Shown one piece after another: positions 1-5,081 of a stretch of 43,527 nucleotides of DNA. Location: NCBI GenBank assembly GCA_028714695.1, contig JAQTLX010000022.1, positions 1-43,527 of the forward strand, in the 5' to 3' direction. The notes under the pieces are model-generated. The model was not told where the DNA came from. It saw nothing but the letters and a program-made list of their open reading frames with translations, and searched no databases. Source of the DNA: Ignavibacteria bacterium. Lineage in GTDB: Bacteria > Bacteroidota > Ignavibacteria > Tepidaquicellales > Tepidaquicellaceae. Every line of letters begins with the position of its first letter. The first letter of the stretch is position 1. The translations under genes were made by a program, and so were the position numbers.

Positions 1-36
1 AAAAAGCGCCGTTAGATAGGGGATACCTGACGGCGC
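1..36 (-). terminator. Leftward intrinsic terminator, copy 1
   Basis: Stem arms GCGCCGT (6-12) and ACGGCGC (30-36) pair perfectly; on the minus strand the hairpin is followed by a run of T (complement of A1-A5). It would stop leftward transcripts leaving the AT-rich block. If the genome is circular it would insulate the promoter at 43510. Confidence 0.75.
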
Positions 37-85
37 ATTAAGAAGGGCAGTAGATGGACTTTATTTATAGGGGGATATAATAAAA
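1..85. repeat. 85-base direct repeat, copy 1
   Basis: Bases 1-85 are identical to 899-983. Read leftward, the repeat holds the last codons of a small gene (ending in the residues ISPYK and a stop) followed by a stem-loop terminator. Copy 2 closes a complete 60-residue gene; copy 1 closes only an open stretch without a start codon, so it is a duplicated gene end. It lies at the very edge of the window. Confidence 0.9.
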
Positions 86-363
86 ATGTTATCCGACACG
101 AAAATAAAATTTGCGCGGATAAATAAGGCGCGCGCTTTACCTCATTACTTTTATTTCATAGGGGAGTACCTTTTAATATTTTAAGTTAAATTTAACGTTA
201 AATAGCTTAATTTTAAGTAAATTTAACTTATTTTTAATTAAAATTAATTAAATTTAACTTAAAATTCACTTAAAATCTATTTAAACTTAGTTAAAATCTA
301 TTTAATTTACTTAAAATTCATTTAATATTTATTACAATGTAAACAACTTAAACGGTTAATAAA

Positions 364-715
364 TTGTAAGTTATTGATTTATTATGGATGACGAGCATGC
401 CATGTTATTGACGTACCCTGCCTGTCATATATAACCACAAAGAAATCAATTACTTGTAATCCTTACTTATACTTGACATGCTGTTTTAAAAAAAATAATG
501 AATGGAAAATTGAAATTCAAAATACTTAAAATTAATATAATTATATTAAAATAACTATAAATACACTGCAATATTAAGGCAGCAAAAAGCAAAAAGGGCG
601 TGGCATCGCGTCATACACTTGTAAGCTATTGTAATATACTAATATAATATGCCATGCTCACGTATTACGTTGCATGTCATGCTCGTCATTGTTAGATAAA
701 GTCAATCACTTACAA
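364..715. repeat. Interrupted inverted repeat around a 268-base core
   Basis: The left arm (364-404) and right arm (673-715) match as reverse complements. The inner 17 bases (388-404 and 673-689) agree at 16 of 17 positions and centre on ATGACGAGCATG. The outer parts share TTGTAAGT and ATTGA. The enclosed 405-672 has no gene. Possible roles are protein binding sites of an origin or a cruciform. Confidence 0.6.
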
Positions 716-762
716 CTATACATACACAAGGGCGCCTGTCACAATGTATAATTAAGTATATT

Positions 763-894
763 TTAAGTAAAATTAAGTAAAATTAAGTAAAATTAAGTAT
801 AAATTAAGTATAAATTAAGTATAAATTAAGTATAAATTAAGTATAAATTAAGTATAAATTAAGTATAAATTAAGTATAAATTAAGTATAAATTA
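763..894. repeat. Tandem TTAAGTA repeats with 10- then 11-base spacing
   Basis: TTAAGTA begins at 763, 773, 783 and 793 (10-base unit), then at 804, 815, 826, 837, 848, 859, 870 and 881 (11-base unit TTAAGTATAAA), with a degenerate copy at 892. The spacing equals one helical turn, so all copies face the same side of the DNA. This suggests iteron-like protein binding or intrinsic bending. Confidence 0.85.
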
Positions 895-898
895 AATA

Positions 899-934
899 AA
901 AAAGCGCCGTTAGATAGGGGATACCTGACGGCGC
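899..934 (-). terminator. Leftward intrinsic terminator, copy 2
   Basis: Perfect 7-base stem GCGCCGT (904-910) with ACGGCGC (928-934), followed on the minus strand by six T (complement of 898-903). It ends the short leftward operon 1356-959. Confidence 0.8.
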
Positions 935-983
935 ATTAAGAAGGGCAGTAGATGGACTTTATTTATAGGGGGATATAATAAAA
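899..983. repeat. 85-base direct repeat, copy 2
   Basis: Identical to 1-85. It includes the 3' end of the 959-1141 gene and the terminator at 899-934. The two copies bracket the gene-free AT-rich block. Confidence 0.9.
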
Positions 984-1141
984 GAAAGAAAGTATAAAAT
1001 AAATATAGACACGTATAAATAAATTCCTAATTTTTTATAATAGAGAAATTGGCGGTATGACTTCGCGACCATTGAACGAAAAACACAATAAAATAACGGA
1101 ATGCAAAGAATATAAATGAAAATTAACAGTTTAATAATCAT
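959..1141 (-). CDS. Small membrane protein (60 aa), unknown function
   Basis: I do not recognise this 60-residue protein. It is strongly hydrophobic at both ends (roughly residues 3-20 and 40-56) with a short basic middle (KSYRQF, YYKK), so it probably crosses the membrane twice. The start is supported by an AGAAAGGGG ribosome binding site about 8 bases upstream, just after the stop of the preceding leftward gene. It belongs to the two-gene leftward unit driven from the palindromic promoter at 1363-1391 and its last codons lie in the 85-base repeat. It could be a superinfection-exclusion or lysis-related protein, but nothing in the sequence decides this. Confidence 0.65.
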   Translation of the reverse strand: MIIKLLIFIYILCIPLFYCVFRSMVAKSYRQFLYYKKLGIYLYVSIFILYFLSFIISPYK

Positions 1142-1157
1142 TTTTTCAGACCCCTTT

Positions 1158-1356
1158 CTATTTTTTTTTTAATATTCCGAGAAGTGGAGATGGTCCATAT
1201 TTTTTCTTTATGGATTTTAATTCACGCTTTGAAAATGGTTGCATTGTTGGATCGATTATTCCGAAGTGTTTTTCCAATTTTTTAATAAGTGCAATAAATG
1301 GTCTTATTTCTTACTATTCTACCGTCTATTTTTAGAGCTGCGTTTATTTTATTCAT
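1158..1356 (-). pseudogene. Small leftward gene split by a one-base frameshift
   Basis: From ATG at 1356 the frame gives MNKINAALKIDGRIVRNK and then stops early. In the next frame the protein continues with residues such as RPFIALIKKLEKHFGIID and ends KKYGPSPLLGILKKK with a TAG at 1158-1160. Removing one A near 1298-1306 joins both parts into about 65 residues. The basic C-terminus and charged helix could bind nucleic acid, but I recognise no family. The ATG lies 6 bases after the -10 box of the promoter at 1363-1391, so the message would be leaderless. The frameshift may be real, programmed or a sequence error. Confidence 0.5.
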
Positions 1357-1362
1357 GTTTAT

Positions 1363-1391
1363 AGTATAACCCATAAAAAATAAAAAGTCAA
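1363..1391 (-). promoter_or_regulatory. Leftward sigma70-like promoter (left palindrome arm)
   Basis: Minus-strand TTGACT (1391-1386), 17-base spacer, TATACT (1368-1363). The ATG at 1356 starts 7 bases after the -10 box, at the expected transcription start. Confidence 0.8.
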
Positions 1392-1444
1392 GTATTTTTT
1401 TATTTAAAAATAACATGGGTATTTTTTTTATTTTAAAAAAATAC

Positions 1445-1473
1445 TTGACTTTTTATTTTTTATGGGTTATACT
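1445..1473 (+). promoter_or_regulatory. Rightward sigma70-like promoter (right palindrome arm)
   Basis: TTGACT (1445-1450), 17-base spacer, TATACT (1468-1473). It drives the rightward small-gene operon; the first ATG at 1480 coincides with the expected transcription start, so that message is probably leaderless. Confidence 0.85.
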
Positions 1474-1479
1474 ATAAAC

Positions 1480-1605
1480 ATGATAATTTCAATAAATGAT
1501 GAATATGGATACGCCTTAGACACTACCGGGACGCAATATTTTTTCCCGGACGGCTATTGTGATACTAAAGGGAAATTTTGGTTTGATTTTTATGTAGGGT
1601 TTTAA
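1480..1605 (+). CDS. Small protein (41 aa), first gene of rightward operon
   Basis: ATG at 1480 opens a 41-residue frame rich in aromatic residues (QYFFPDGY, FWFDFYVGF). It has no ribosome binding site because the start codon lies at the predicted +1 of the promoter at 1445-1473. The pattern of alternating polar and aromatic residues suggests a small beta-rich protein. I recognise no family. It is followed after 4 bases by the next gene, so the two are probably co-translated. Confidence 0.55.
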   Translation: MIISINDEYGYALDTTGTQYFFPDGYCDTKGKFWFDFYVGF

Positions 1606-1609
1606 TAAT

Positions 1610-1864
1610 ATGGAAAAGTCAATTTTTATAGCCGTAACTTTTAGAAATAATCGTCATAACATAATAACGATTGCGGAAACCGTTAACGACGCAATACAAA
1701 ACGCTGATAATGTTTTGGATCATTTTAGCGGTGAGGATTGGAACTTAGAAAATGAAGAATATGAAGAAGACGAAAAATATTATATAGTAAAGTTGACTTT
1801 GCACAATATTAAATCGAAAATGTTAGGAAGTTTATATGCCCGTTATTTTATTGACTTTAATTAA
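1610..1864 (+). CDS. Hypothetical acidic protein (84 aa)
   Basis: This 84-residue protein begins with a beta-like segment (SIFIAVTFRNN), followed by a helix (TVNDAIQNADNVLDHF) and a very acidic stretch (EDWNLENEEYEEDEK) before a final strand-like part (YYIVKLTLHN). The acidic, compact composition is like that of small phage DNA-mimic or anti-host proteins, but this is only a resemblance. It sits 4 bases after the previous stop and its 3' end overlaps the next gene by 29 bases. Start ATG at 1610 with a GTAGGG stretch upstream. Confidence 0.65.
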   Translation: MEKSIFIAVTFRNNRHNIITIAETVNDAIQNADNVLDHFSGEDWNLENEEYEEDEKYYIVKLTLHNIKSKMLGSLYARYFIDFN

Positions 1865-2000
1865 AGCAAGTATTTTTCCCGTCACTATGGCGGTACTTGA
1901 AATTGGTGCGGCGATTGTTGACTTTAGCAACGGGAATGTTGCAAAAGGGATTTATCGGTTATTAGGTGCCGGGATAACAATAACAATTATTTTCACATGA
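1836..2000 (+). CDS. Small membrane protein (54 aa)
   Basis: A 54-residue frame beginning MPVILLTLIKASIFPVT overlaps the end of the preceding gene. The AGGAAG ribosome binding site 5 bases before the ATG at 1836 supports it. Hydrophobic stretches near residues 2-24 and 40-54 (LLGAGITITIIFT) suggest two membrane passes or one pass plus an amphipathic segment. A small holin-like or membrane-targeted early protein is possible; no family recognised. Confidence 0.6.
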   Translation: MPVILLTLIKASIFPVTMAVLEIGAAIVDFSNGNVAKGIYRLLGAGITITIIFT

Positions 2001-2014
2001 AATAAGGCACGACT

Positions 2015-2185
2015 ATGGAAAAAACAAAACCCATTATCTCCACGGGGGAATATACCCGCAAAGAGCGACAGATTGACAATGCCCCTTTTAAAGCCATGGA
2101 CGAAATTATTCATAAATTTATATTACTTCAAAAACGCGTTGAGCGTACTTATAAAATGACAAATAAAACTTTGGGAAAGGAATAA
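2015..2185 (+). CDS. Hypothetical basic protein (56 aa)
   Basis: A 56-residue, mostly basic protein (MEKTKPIISTGEYTRKER at the N-terminus) with a predicted long helix (AMDEIIHKFILLQKRVERTYK). It starts at ATG 2015, 14 bases after the preceding stop, with an ATAAGG stretch as weak ribosome binding site. It lies in the run of tiny rightward genes. Composition could suit nucleic-acid binding, but there is no recognisable motif. Confidence 0.5.
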   Translation: MEKTKPIISTGEYTRKERQIDNAPFKAMDEIIHKFILLQKRVERTYKMTNKTLGKE

Positions 2186-2191
2186 AATATT

Positions 2192-2356
2192 ATGTTGCAT
2201 GAAATTGAAAACATCGGCGATTTTATGGACGCTTTTGACGTTCTTGAAAGCCGTGAATCGTCTGCTTTTATCACGGAACCCGTAAAACGGGAACCGGCGG
2301 AAAGTGAATTGATTTATCCGACGGATTGCGATGAACCTAACGACGACGAAAATTAA
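2192..2356 (+). CDS. Hypothetical acidic protein (54 aa)
   Basis: A 54-residue acidic protein (MLHEIENIGDFMDAFDVLE, ending in a run of D, E and N). The GGAAAGGAA ribosome binding site, which is also the end of the previous gene, supports the ATG at 2192. A helical N-terminus and disordered acidic tail are visible. No family is recognised. Spacing to both neighbours is under 10 bases, consistent with one operon. Confidence 0.55.
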   Translation: MLHEIENIGDFMDAFDVLESRESSAFITEPVKREPAESELIYPTDCDEPNDDEN

Positions 2357-2359
2357 AAA

Positions 2360-2491
2360 ATGAAAACGGTTAAAAAGCTTATTATTAAAACGTGCATATT
2401 CCACGATCGACACGTATGTAATAAATGTCACACGTGTAAATCGATAATGAGGAATTTAAAAAAGAGGCGCAAAAATGAAAATAACCGTTGA
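2360..2491 (+). CDS. Cys/His-rich basic mini-protein (43 aa)
   Basis: ATG at 2360, three bases after the previous stop, opens a 43-residue frame with a cluster CIFHDRHVCNKCHTC (about residues 12-26) followed by a strongly basic tail (RNLKKRRKNENNR). The alternating Cys and His could coordinate one zinc ion. It overlaps the next gene by 17 bases. There is no strong ribosome binding site beyond coupling to the upstream gene, so confidence is modest. Confidence 0.4.
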   Translation: MKTVKKLIIKTCIFHDRHVCNKCHTCKSIMRNLKKRRKNENNR

Positions 2492-2927
2492 GCGAAATTA
2501 TCATACCGCAAATATAACCGGGAGTATTATACGTGACGGCGGAGCGGTCTATTACGGAATAGAACCGGGACCGATGCACGCGCGGGGCCCTATTCCTTGC
2601 GGCGTTTATAAAATTGGAGTCCGGACAATTGGAGAATTTCACGTAGAATACGCCACGCGCTTTCCTGCATTTCATGCCGGGATGCTTGAAGTTTTGAACG
2701 TACTACAAATACCCCTTAATAGTCCTTGGCGTGAAGCGATTCTTATTCATTGCGGAAATTCTTTTATCGATACAAAAGGATGCCTTCTTGTCGGTCGTCA
2801 ATTCAAAACCGGCACGCTATTCGAAAGCGAAAAGGCATACGTGACACTTTATAAAAGCGTAATTGCGGCGGCACTGACGGGAGAACTTTGGATTGAATAT
2901 AAAAATGGAGGAAATAACAATGCATAA
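2475..2927 (+). CDS. DUF5675-family protein, possible murein-active enzyme
   Basis: The 150-residue protein has the conserved order of DUF5675: an N-terminal two-strand start, IEPGP, then IPCGVYKI (about 40-47), a central hydrophobic core, ILIHCGNSF (about 89-97) and DTKGCLLVG (about 99-107). The His and Cys in the last two motifs resemble the active-site layout of L,D-transpeptidase-like enzymes, which is why such proteins are sometimes linked to the cell wall; the activity is not established. Length is typical. Start ATG at 2475 follows AAGAGGCGC. It lies in the rightward operon rather than beside the holin candidates. It overlaps the next gene by 8 bases. Confidence 0.75.
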   Translation: MKITVERNYHTANITGSIIRDGGAVYYGIEPGPMHARGPIPCGVYKIGVRTIGEFHVEYATRFPAFHAGMLEVLNVLQIPLNSPWREAILIHCGNSFIDTKGCLLVGRQFKTGTLFESEKAYVTLYKSVIAAALTGELWIEYKNGGNNNA

Positions 2928-3244
2928 AGTAAATCGCTATATTCTCACGTATAAAAAAGGCCCAAAATTCGAAACTGTCGATCTATGTGAGCCTATTTGT
3001 CGGCGAACCGTCATCGTGCGACGTTTATTTTCAGCGGGTTTTTTATTTTCTCATAGCAATGGGTGCCGACTCTTTTATTATCGCGCATAATCATCCCTAC
3101 GGGGATACGACGGCTTCAAAAAACGACGTTATTATGCGTGACGCATTAAAAGTACTTGGAAAGCATTTAAATATACCGCTGAATGACTGTATAATCGTTG
3201 CGGGAAATAAATGTAGGTCAATTATGAGGGAGAAAAGTAAATGA
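2920..3244 (+). pseudogene. RadC-like JAB/JAMM-domain protein, frameshifted
   Basis: ATG at 2920 with a strong GGAGG site opens a frame beginning MHKVNRYILTYKK. After a run of six A (about 2957-2962) the coding signal moves to the +1 frame and continues to 3244 with IIAHNHPYGDTTASKND, the metal-binding HxH...S..D motif of the RadC/JAB (JAMM) fold, and ends NDCIIVAGNKCRSIMREKSK. One A fewer would restore about 107 residues. RadC-type JAB proteins are metal-dependent hydrolases or DNA-associated proteins of uncertain role. An internal GTG at 2987 could alternatively start the C-terminal part alone. The next gene starts with an ATGA overlap, showing the 3' frame is the coding one. Confidence 0.65.
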
Positions 3245-3483
3245 ACCACATAAACATAAAATTAACAAAATATCAAATTAACGCTTTAAAATCTTTTCAA
3301 GAAATAGTTTTAAAGAAACAAAAAGAATATTTAAGTACAAATATTGATAAAAGAGTAGCCATATTAGGACAAACTATTGACGGTAATTTATCTATTAATT
3401 TATATCTTGTTTCACACCAAGCAGCAATTAATATTAATAACGTATTATGCTATGACAGAAGTAACAATTTACAAAAGGAGTAA
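3241..3483 (+). CDS. Hypothetical protein (80 aa)
   Basis: An 80-residue lysine- and asparagine-rich protein. It has a helix (KYQINALKSFQEIVLKKQKEYL), a segment resembling a strand pair (RVAILGQTIDGNLSINLYLV) and a polar tail. It starts with an ATGA overlap with the JAB gene and has a GAGGGAG site upstream. No family is recognised. Codon usage is more AT-rich than in the neighbours. Confidence 0.6.
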   Translation: MNHINIKLTKYQINALKSFQEIVLKKQKEYLSTNIDKRVAILGQTIDGNLSINLYLVSHQAAININNVLCYDRSNNLQKE

Positions 3484-3488
3484 AAAAC

Positions 3489-3677
3489 ATGCCGTATCTT
3501 CCATCAAGAAACGAGTCTAAATTTTTTGAAGTTATTTTTTCCACGGGATTAAAGGTCGGACTTGACGCGAAAGACGCCGACGCCGCCGAAACGAACAGTA
3601 AAAAAATATTCGCGCGACATATACCGAAAGGCGCGACGATTAAAAGCGTTACTGAAAAGGAAAAACGAACAGAATAA
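3489..3677 (+). CDS. Hypothetical basic protein (62 aa)
   Basis: A 62-residue protein, MPYLPSRNESKFFEVIF at the start and basic and charged at the end (EKEKRTE). An AAAGGAG site lies 9 bases before the ATG at 3489. The last 21 bases of the gene region (3658-3678) are repeated exactly at 4069-4089, where they again encode the ending EKRTE and a stop, suggesting recombination between the two loci. It is the last gene before the terminator at 3701-3749. No family recognised. Confidence 0.6.
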   Translation: MPYLPSRNESKFFEVIFSTGLKVGLDAKDADAAETNSKKIFARHIPKGATIKSVTEKEKRTE

Positions 3678-3700
3678 AAGTCAATAAAAATCGACATTTT

Positions 3701-3749
3701 AAAGTAAATTGTGTAGACCTTTAGTTCCGCACAATTTACTTTTTTATTT
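3701..3749 (+). terminator. Rightward intrinsic terminator
   Basis: Perfect 13-base stem AAAGTAAATTGTG (3701-3713) with CACAATTTACTTT (3730-3742), followed by a T-rich run on the plus strand. It closes the rightward operon 1480-3677. Confidence 0.85.
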
Positions 3750-3758
3750 GCGCGGCTA

Positions 3759-3787
3759 TAGACAAAACACTATTTTTAAGATATAAT
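3759..3787 (+). promoter_or_regulatory. Rightward sigma70-like promoter
   Basis: TAGACA (3759-3764), 17-base spacer, TATAAT (3782-3787). It directly follows the terminator and precedes the 3833 gene. Its spacer does not carry the AAGTAAAT motif of the leftward promoters. Confidence 0.7.
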
Positions 3788-3832
3788 ATAAGTATAAGAA
3801 TAAGAGATAAAACAACTAACCGGGAGGAAAAA

Positions 3833-3991
3833 ATGAAAACCTGCAAAACGTGTAAAAATTGGATCGACGCAACGGGCGAATGCTTAATAGCGCTAAACCG
3901 TATTGCAAATGACGAGGAAATACCCGAGACGATAACGACGGCCATCGATAAAAATTATAGTGACAAAAACGATTGCGATTTTTATCAATAA
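3833..3991 (+). CDS. Small Cys-rich acidic protein (52 aa)
   Basis: ATG at 3833 follows a strong GGGAGG site by 5 bases and a promoter at 3759-3787. The 52-residue product starts MKTCKTCKNWIDATGECL, has CxxC plus two more Cys (CL, DCDFYQ), and is otherwise acidic. The four cysteines could bind zinc. Similar tiny CxxC proteins are common among phage early genes, but I recognise no named family. Confidence 0.6.
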   Translation: MKTCKTCKNWIDATGECLIALNRIANDEEIPETITTAIDKNYSDKNDCDFYQ

Positions 3992-4010
3992 TAGGTGACG
4001 GCGGGGCTCA

Positions 4011-4308
4011 ATGCCCCGTAAACCACGTGCCCGAATATCCGAACGATCGGGCAAAACAATACGCTGGGAGGAAAAACGAACAGAATAAATAAAATTCTGA
4101 AAACCGACGATTACCGTGGAATCCATCGAGGGACGATCGTTAATCTGTCGTGCGCCGATAATATGCCGACGACATAGCGTATCTGATCAGGCATAAAATC
4201 ATTTGTTGGGCGGGCGTAAACGATTCTACCACCGCCGCTACGTTGAATCGATACGTTGTCGAGAGAAGCGGTACTAATACCCTTGATGGTATTAATTTTA
4301 TTAATTAA
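4011..4308 (+). pseudogene. Possible decayed gene in three consecutive frames
   Basis: Three short open stretches follow one another on the plus strand. The first starts at ATG 4011 (MPRKPRARISERSG, stop at 4088), the second runs through residues such as ILKTDDYRGIHRGTIVN to about 4172, the third through DDIAYLIRHKIICWAGVND to a TAA at 4306-4308, next to the terminator. Each step is a -1 shift. Together they read like one protein of about 95 residues broken twice. The 21-base repeat shared with 3658-3678 lies at the first break. The alternative is that this 320-base stretch has no gene apart from hairpins such as the inverted repeat at 4003-4018. Confidence 0.3.
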
Positions 4309-4310
4309 AT

Positions 4311-4353
4311 AAAAAGAGCGGCGTTATATTTACGTTAACGCCGCTCTTTTTAT
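4311..4353. terminator. Bidirectional terminator between converging units
   Basis: A perfect 16-base stem (4311-4326 with 4336-4351) with A5 on one side and T5 on the other works on both strands. It separates the rightward small genes from the leftward main genome. Confidence 0.9.
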
Positions 4354-4358
4354 TTGTT

Positions 4359-4877
4359 TTAATGCGTCGCCCAAATTGCGATTACGCCGCCTGCTACAAA
4401 ACCGCATAAAATTTCAAGCCCCGTGGTTGTCCATGATTGCTTTTTATACAGCGTATCGACGCGAAAGATCGATTTTAGCGTATCGTTTCCGGGCTTATAA
4501 TCGAGCGTAAATGATAGGTCGATAGGCTTTTCAACGGGGAAGTACTTCGAACATACGGACGCCCCGATATATCCGCCCGATTCAAGTGCTCTCTTGACGC
4601 CATAGCATACGGCGGAATCGCGGCACGCATCGACGCCATCGGACGTATCAACCGTAGTAGCGACAGGAACCTTTTCGACTGTAATATTTTCACGGGGGAA
4701 ATATAATCTTAGCGTATCGTGTATTTTAACCGTGTCAATACGCACAACCGGTTTTCCGGGGATAACTTCCGGCGCATTTGTTGGCGATTTTATTTTTAAT
4801 ATAACCCAAAATATAAGCAATAAACAAAAAATTATTGATAGTGTTAAAATTGCTTTTCCGGCTTTTGTTGGAATCAT
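4359..4877 (-). CDS. Membrane protein with two terminal TM segments (172 aa)
   Basis: The 172-residue protein has a hydrophobic N-terminal segment (about residues 8-27, ILTLSIIFCLLLIFWVIL) and another at the C-terminus (about 152-170, LEILCGFVAGGVIAIWA). Between them is a domain of about 120 residues with short VDTVKIHDTLRL-type strands and three Cys (VDACRDSAVCYG, ASVCSKY). The end lies 5 bases before the terminator. Start ATG 4877 is preceded by AGAAAGGTGG. It is the last gene of the leftward block and follows a tiny hydrophobic gene. Taken together the pair could form a lysis cassette (holin plus spanin-like), but that is inference from topology and neighbourhood. Confidence 0.65.
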   Translation of the reverse strand: MIPTKAGKAILTLSIIFCLLLIFWVILKIKSPTNAPEVIPGKPVVRIDTVKIHDTLRLYFPRENITVEKVPVATTVDTSDGVDACRDSAVCYGVKRALESGGYIGASVCSKYFPVEKPIDLSFTLDYKPGNDTLKSIFRVDTLYKKQSWTTTGLEILCGFVAGGVIAIWATH

Positions 4878-4897
4878 TAAGAACCACCTTTCTTGAT

Positions 4898-5065
4898 TTA
4901 ATAAAAAATATGAAGAATTGAACGGATTATTATTAAAATAACATAGACCACAATACTAATAATCCGCAGTATACGTAATAAAATAAAAGCAATTAAGCCC
5001 CCTATTATTCCCACTATCAGCGGGGTAATAAGCATAATAAGCATAATAAGCATAATACTAAGCAT
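4898..5065 (-). CDS. Very hydrophobic small protein (55 aa), holin candidate
   Basis: A 55-residue frame starts at ATG 5065 with a GGGAGG site 7 bases upstream. It begins MLSIMLIMLIMLITPLIVG: the MLI triplets are encoded by a 9-base tandem repeat (about 5030-5058). Nearly the whole protein is hydrophobic (I, L, V), with a few Arg residues after about residue 31. It could span the membrane once or twice. Size, hydrophobicity and the adjacent two-TM protein fit a small holin, though tiny membrane toxins look alike. It was not part of any long reading frame and is supported mainly by its ribosome binding site. Confidence 0.55.
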   Translation of the reverse strand: MLSIMLIMLIMLITPLIVGIIGGLIAFILLRILRIISIVVYVILIIIRSILHIFY

Positions 5066-5081
5066 TTTTTTTCCTCCCGCG

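Larger units (their letters stand above)
86..898. other. Gene-free AT-rich block, candidate origin/control region
   Basis: I find no credible reading frame on either strand in these roughly 800 bases. The block contains many copies of TTAAGT and its complement ACTTAA (especially 180-345), an interrupted inverted repeat (364-404 with 673-715) and a regular tandem repeat (763-894). It is flanked by two identical leftward terminators, so it is transcriptionally isolated. AT-rich, repeat-dense, gene-free blocks of this kind are typical of replication origins; that role here is inference. Part of it (212-228) resembles the spacer of the phage promoters but lacks -35 and -10 boxes. Confidence 0.55.
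1354..1482. repeat. 49-base perfect inverted repeat with divergent promoters
   Basis: Bases 1354-1402 are the exact reverse complement of 1434-1482, with a 31-base AT-rich spacer. Each arm contains a complete promoter plus the start codon of the gene it drives, so the two divergent units begin with identical sequence. Confidence 0.9.

Noticed and set aside
86..160. Second copy of the small membrane gene at the left end
   Set aside because: Upstream of copy 1 of the repeat the frame has no start codon and unrelated residues; only the gene end is duplicated.
1..983. Terminal direct repeat of a linear phage genome
   Set aside because: Both copies lie near the left end rather than one at each end; no sequence at the right end matches the left end.
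3992..4075. tRNA-like folding near 4003-4054
   Set aside because: Two hairpins (CGGGG...CCCCG and GCCCG...CGGGC) are visible, but no acceptor stem, T loop or CCA-compatible layout.
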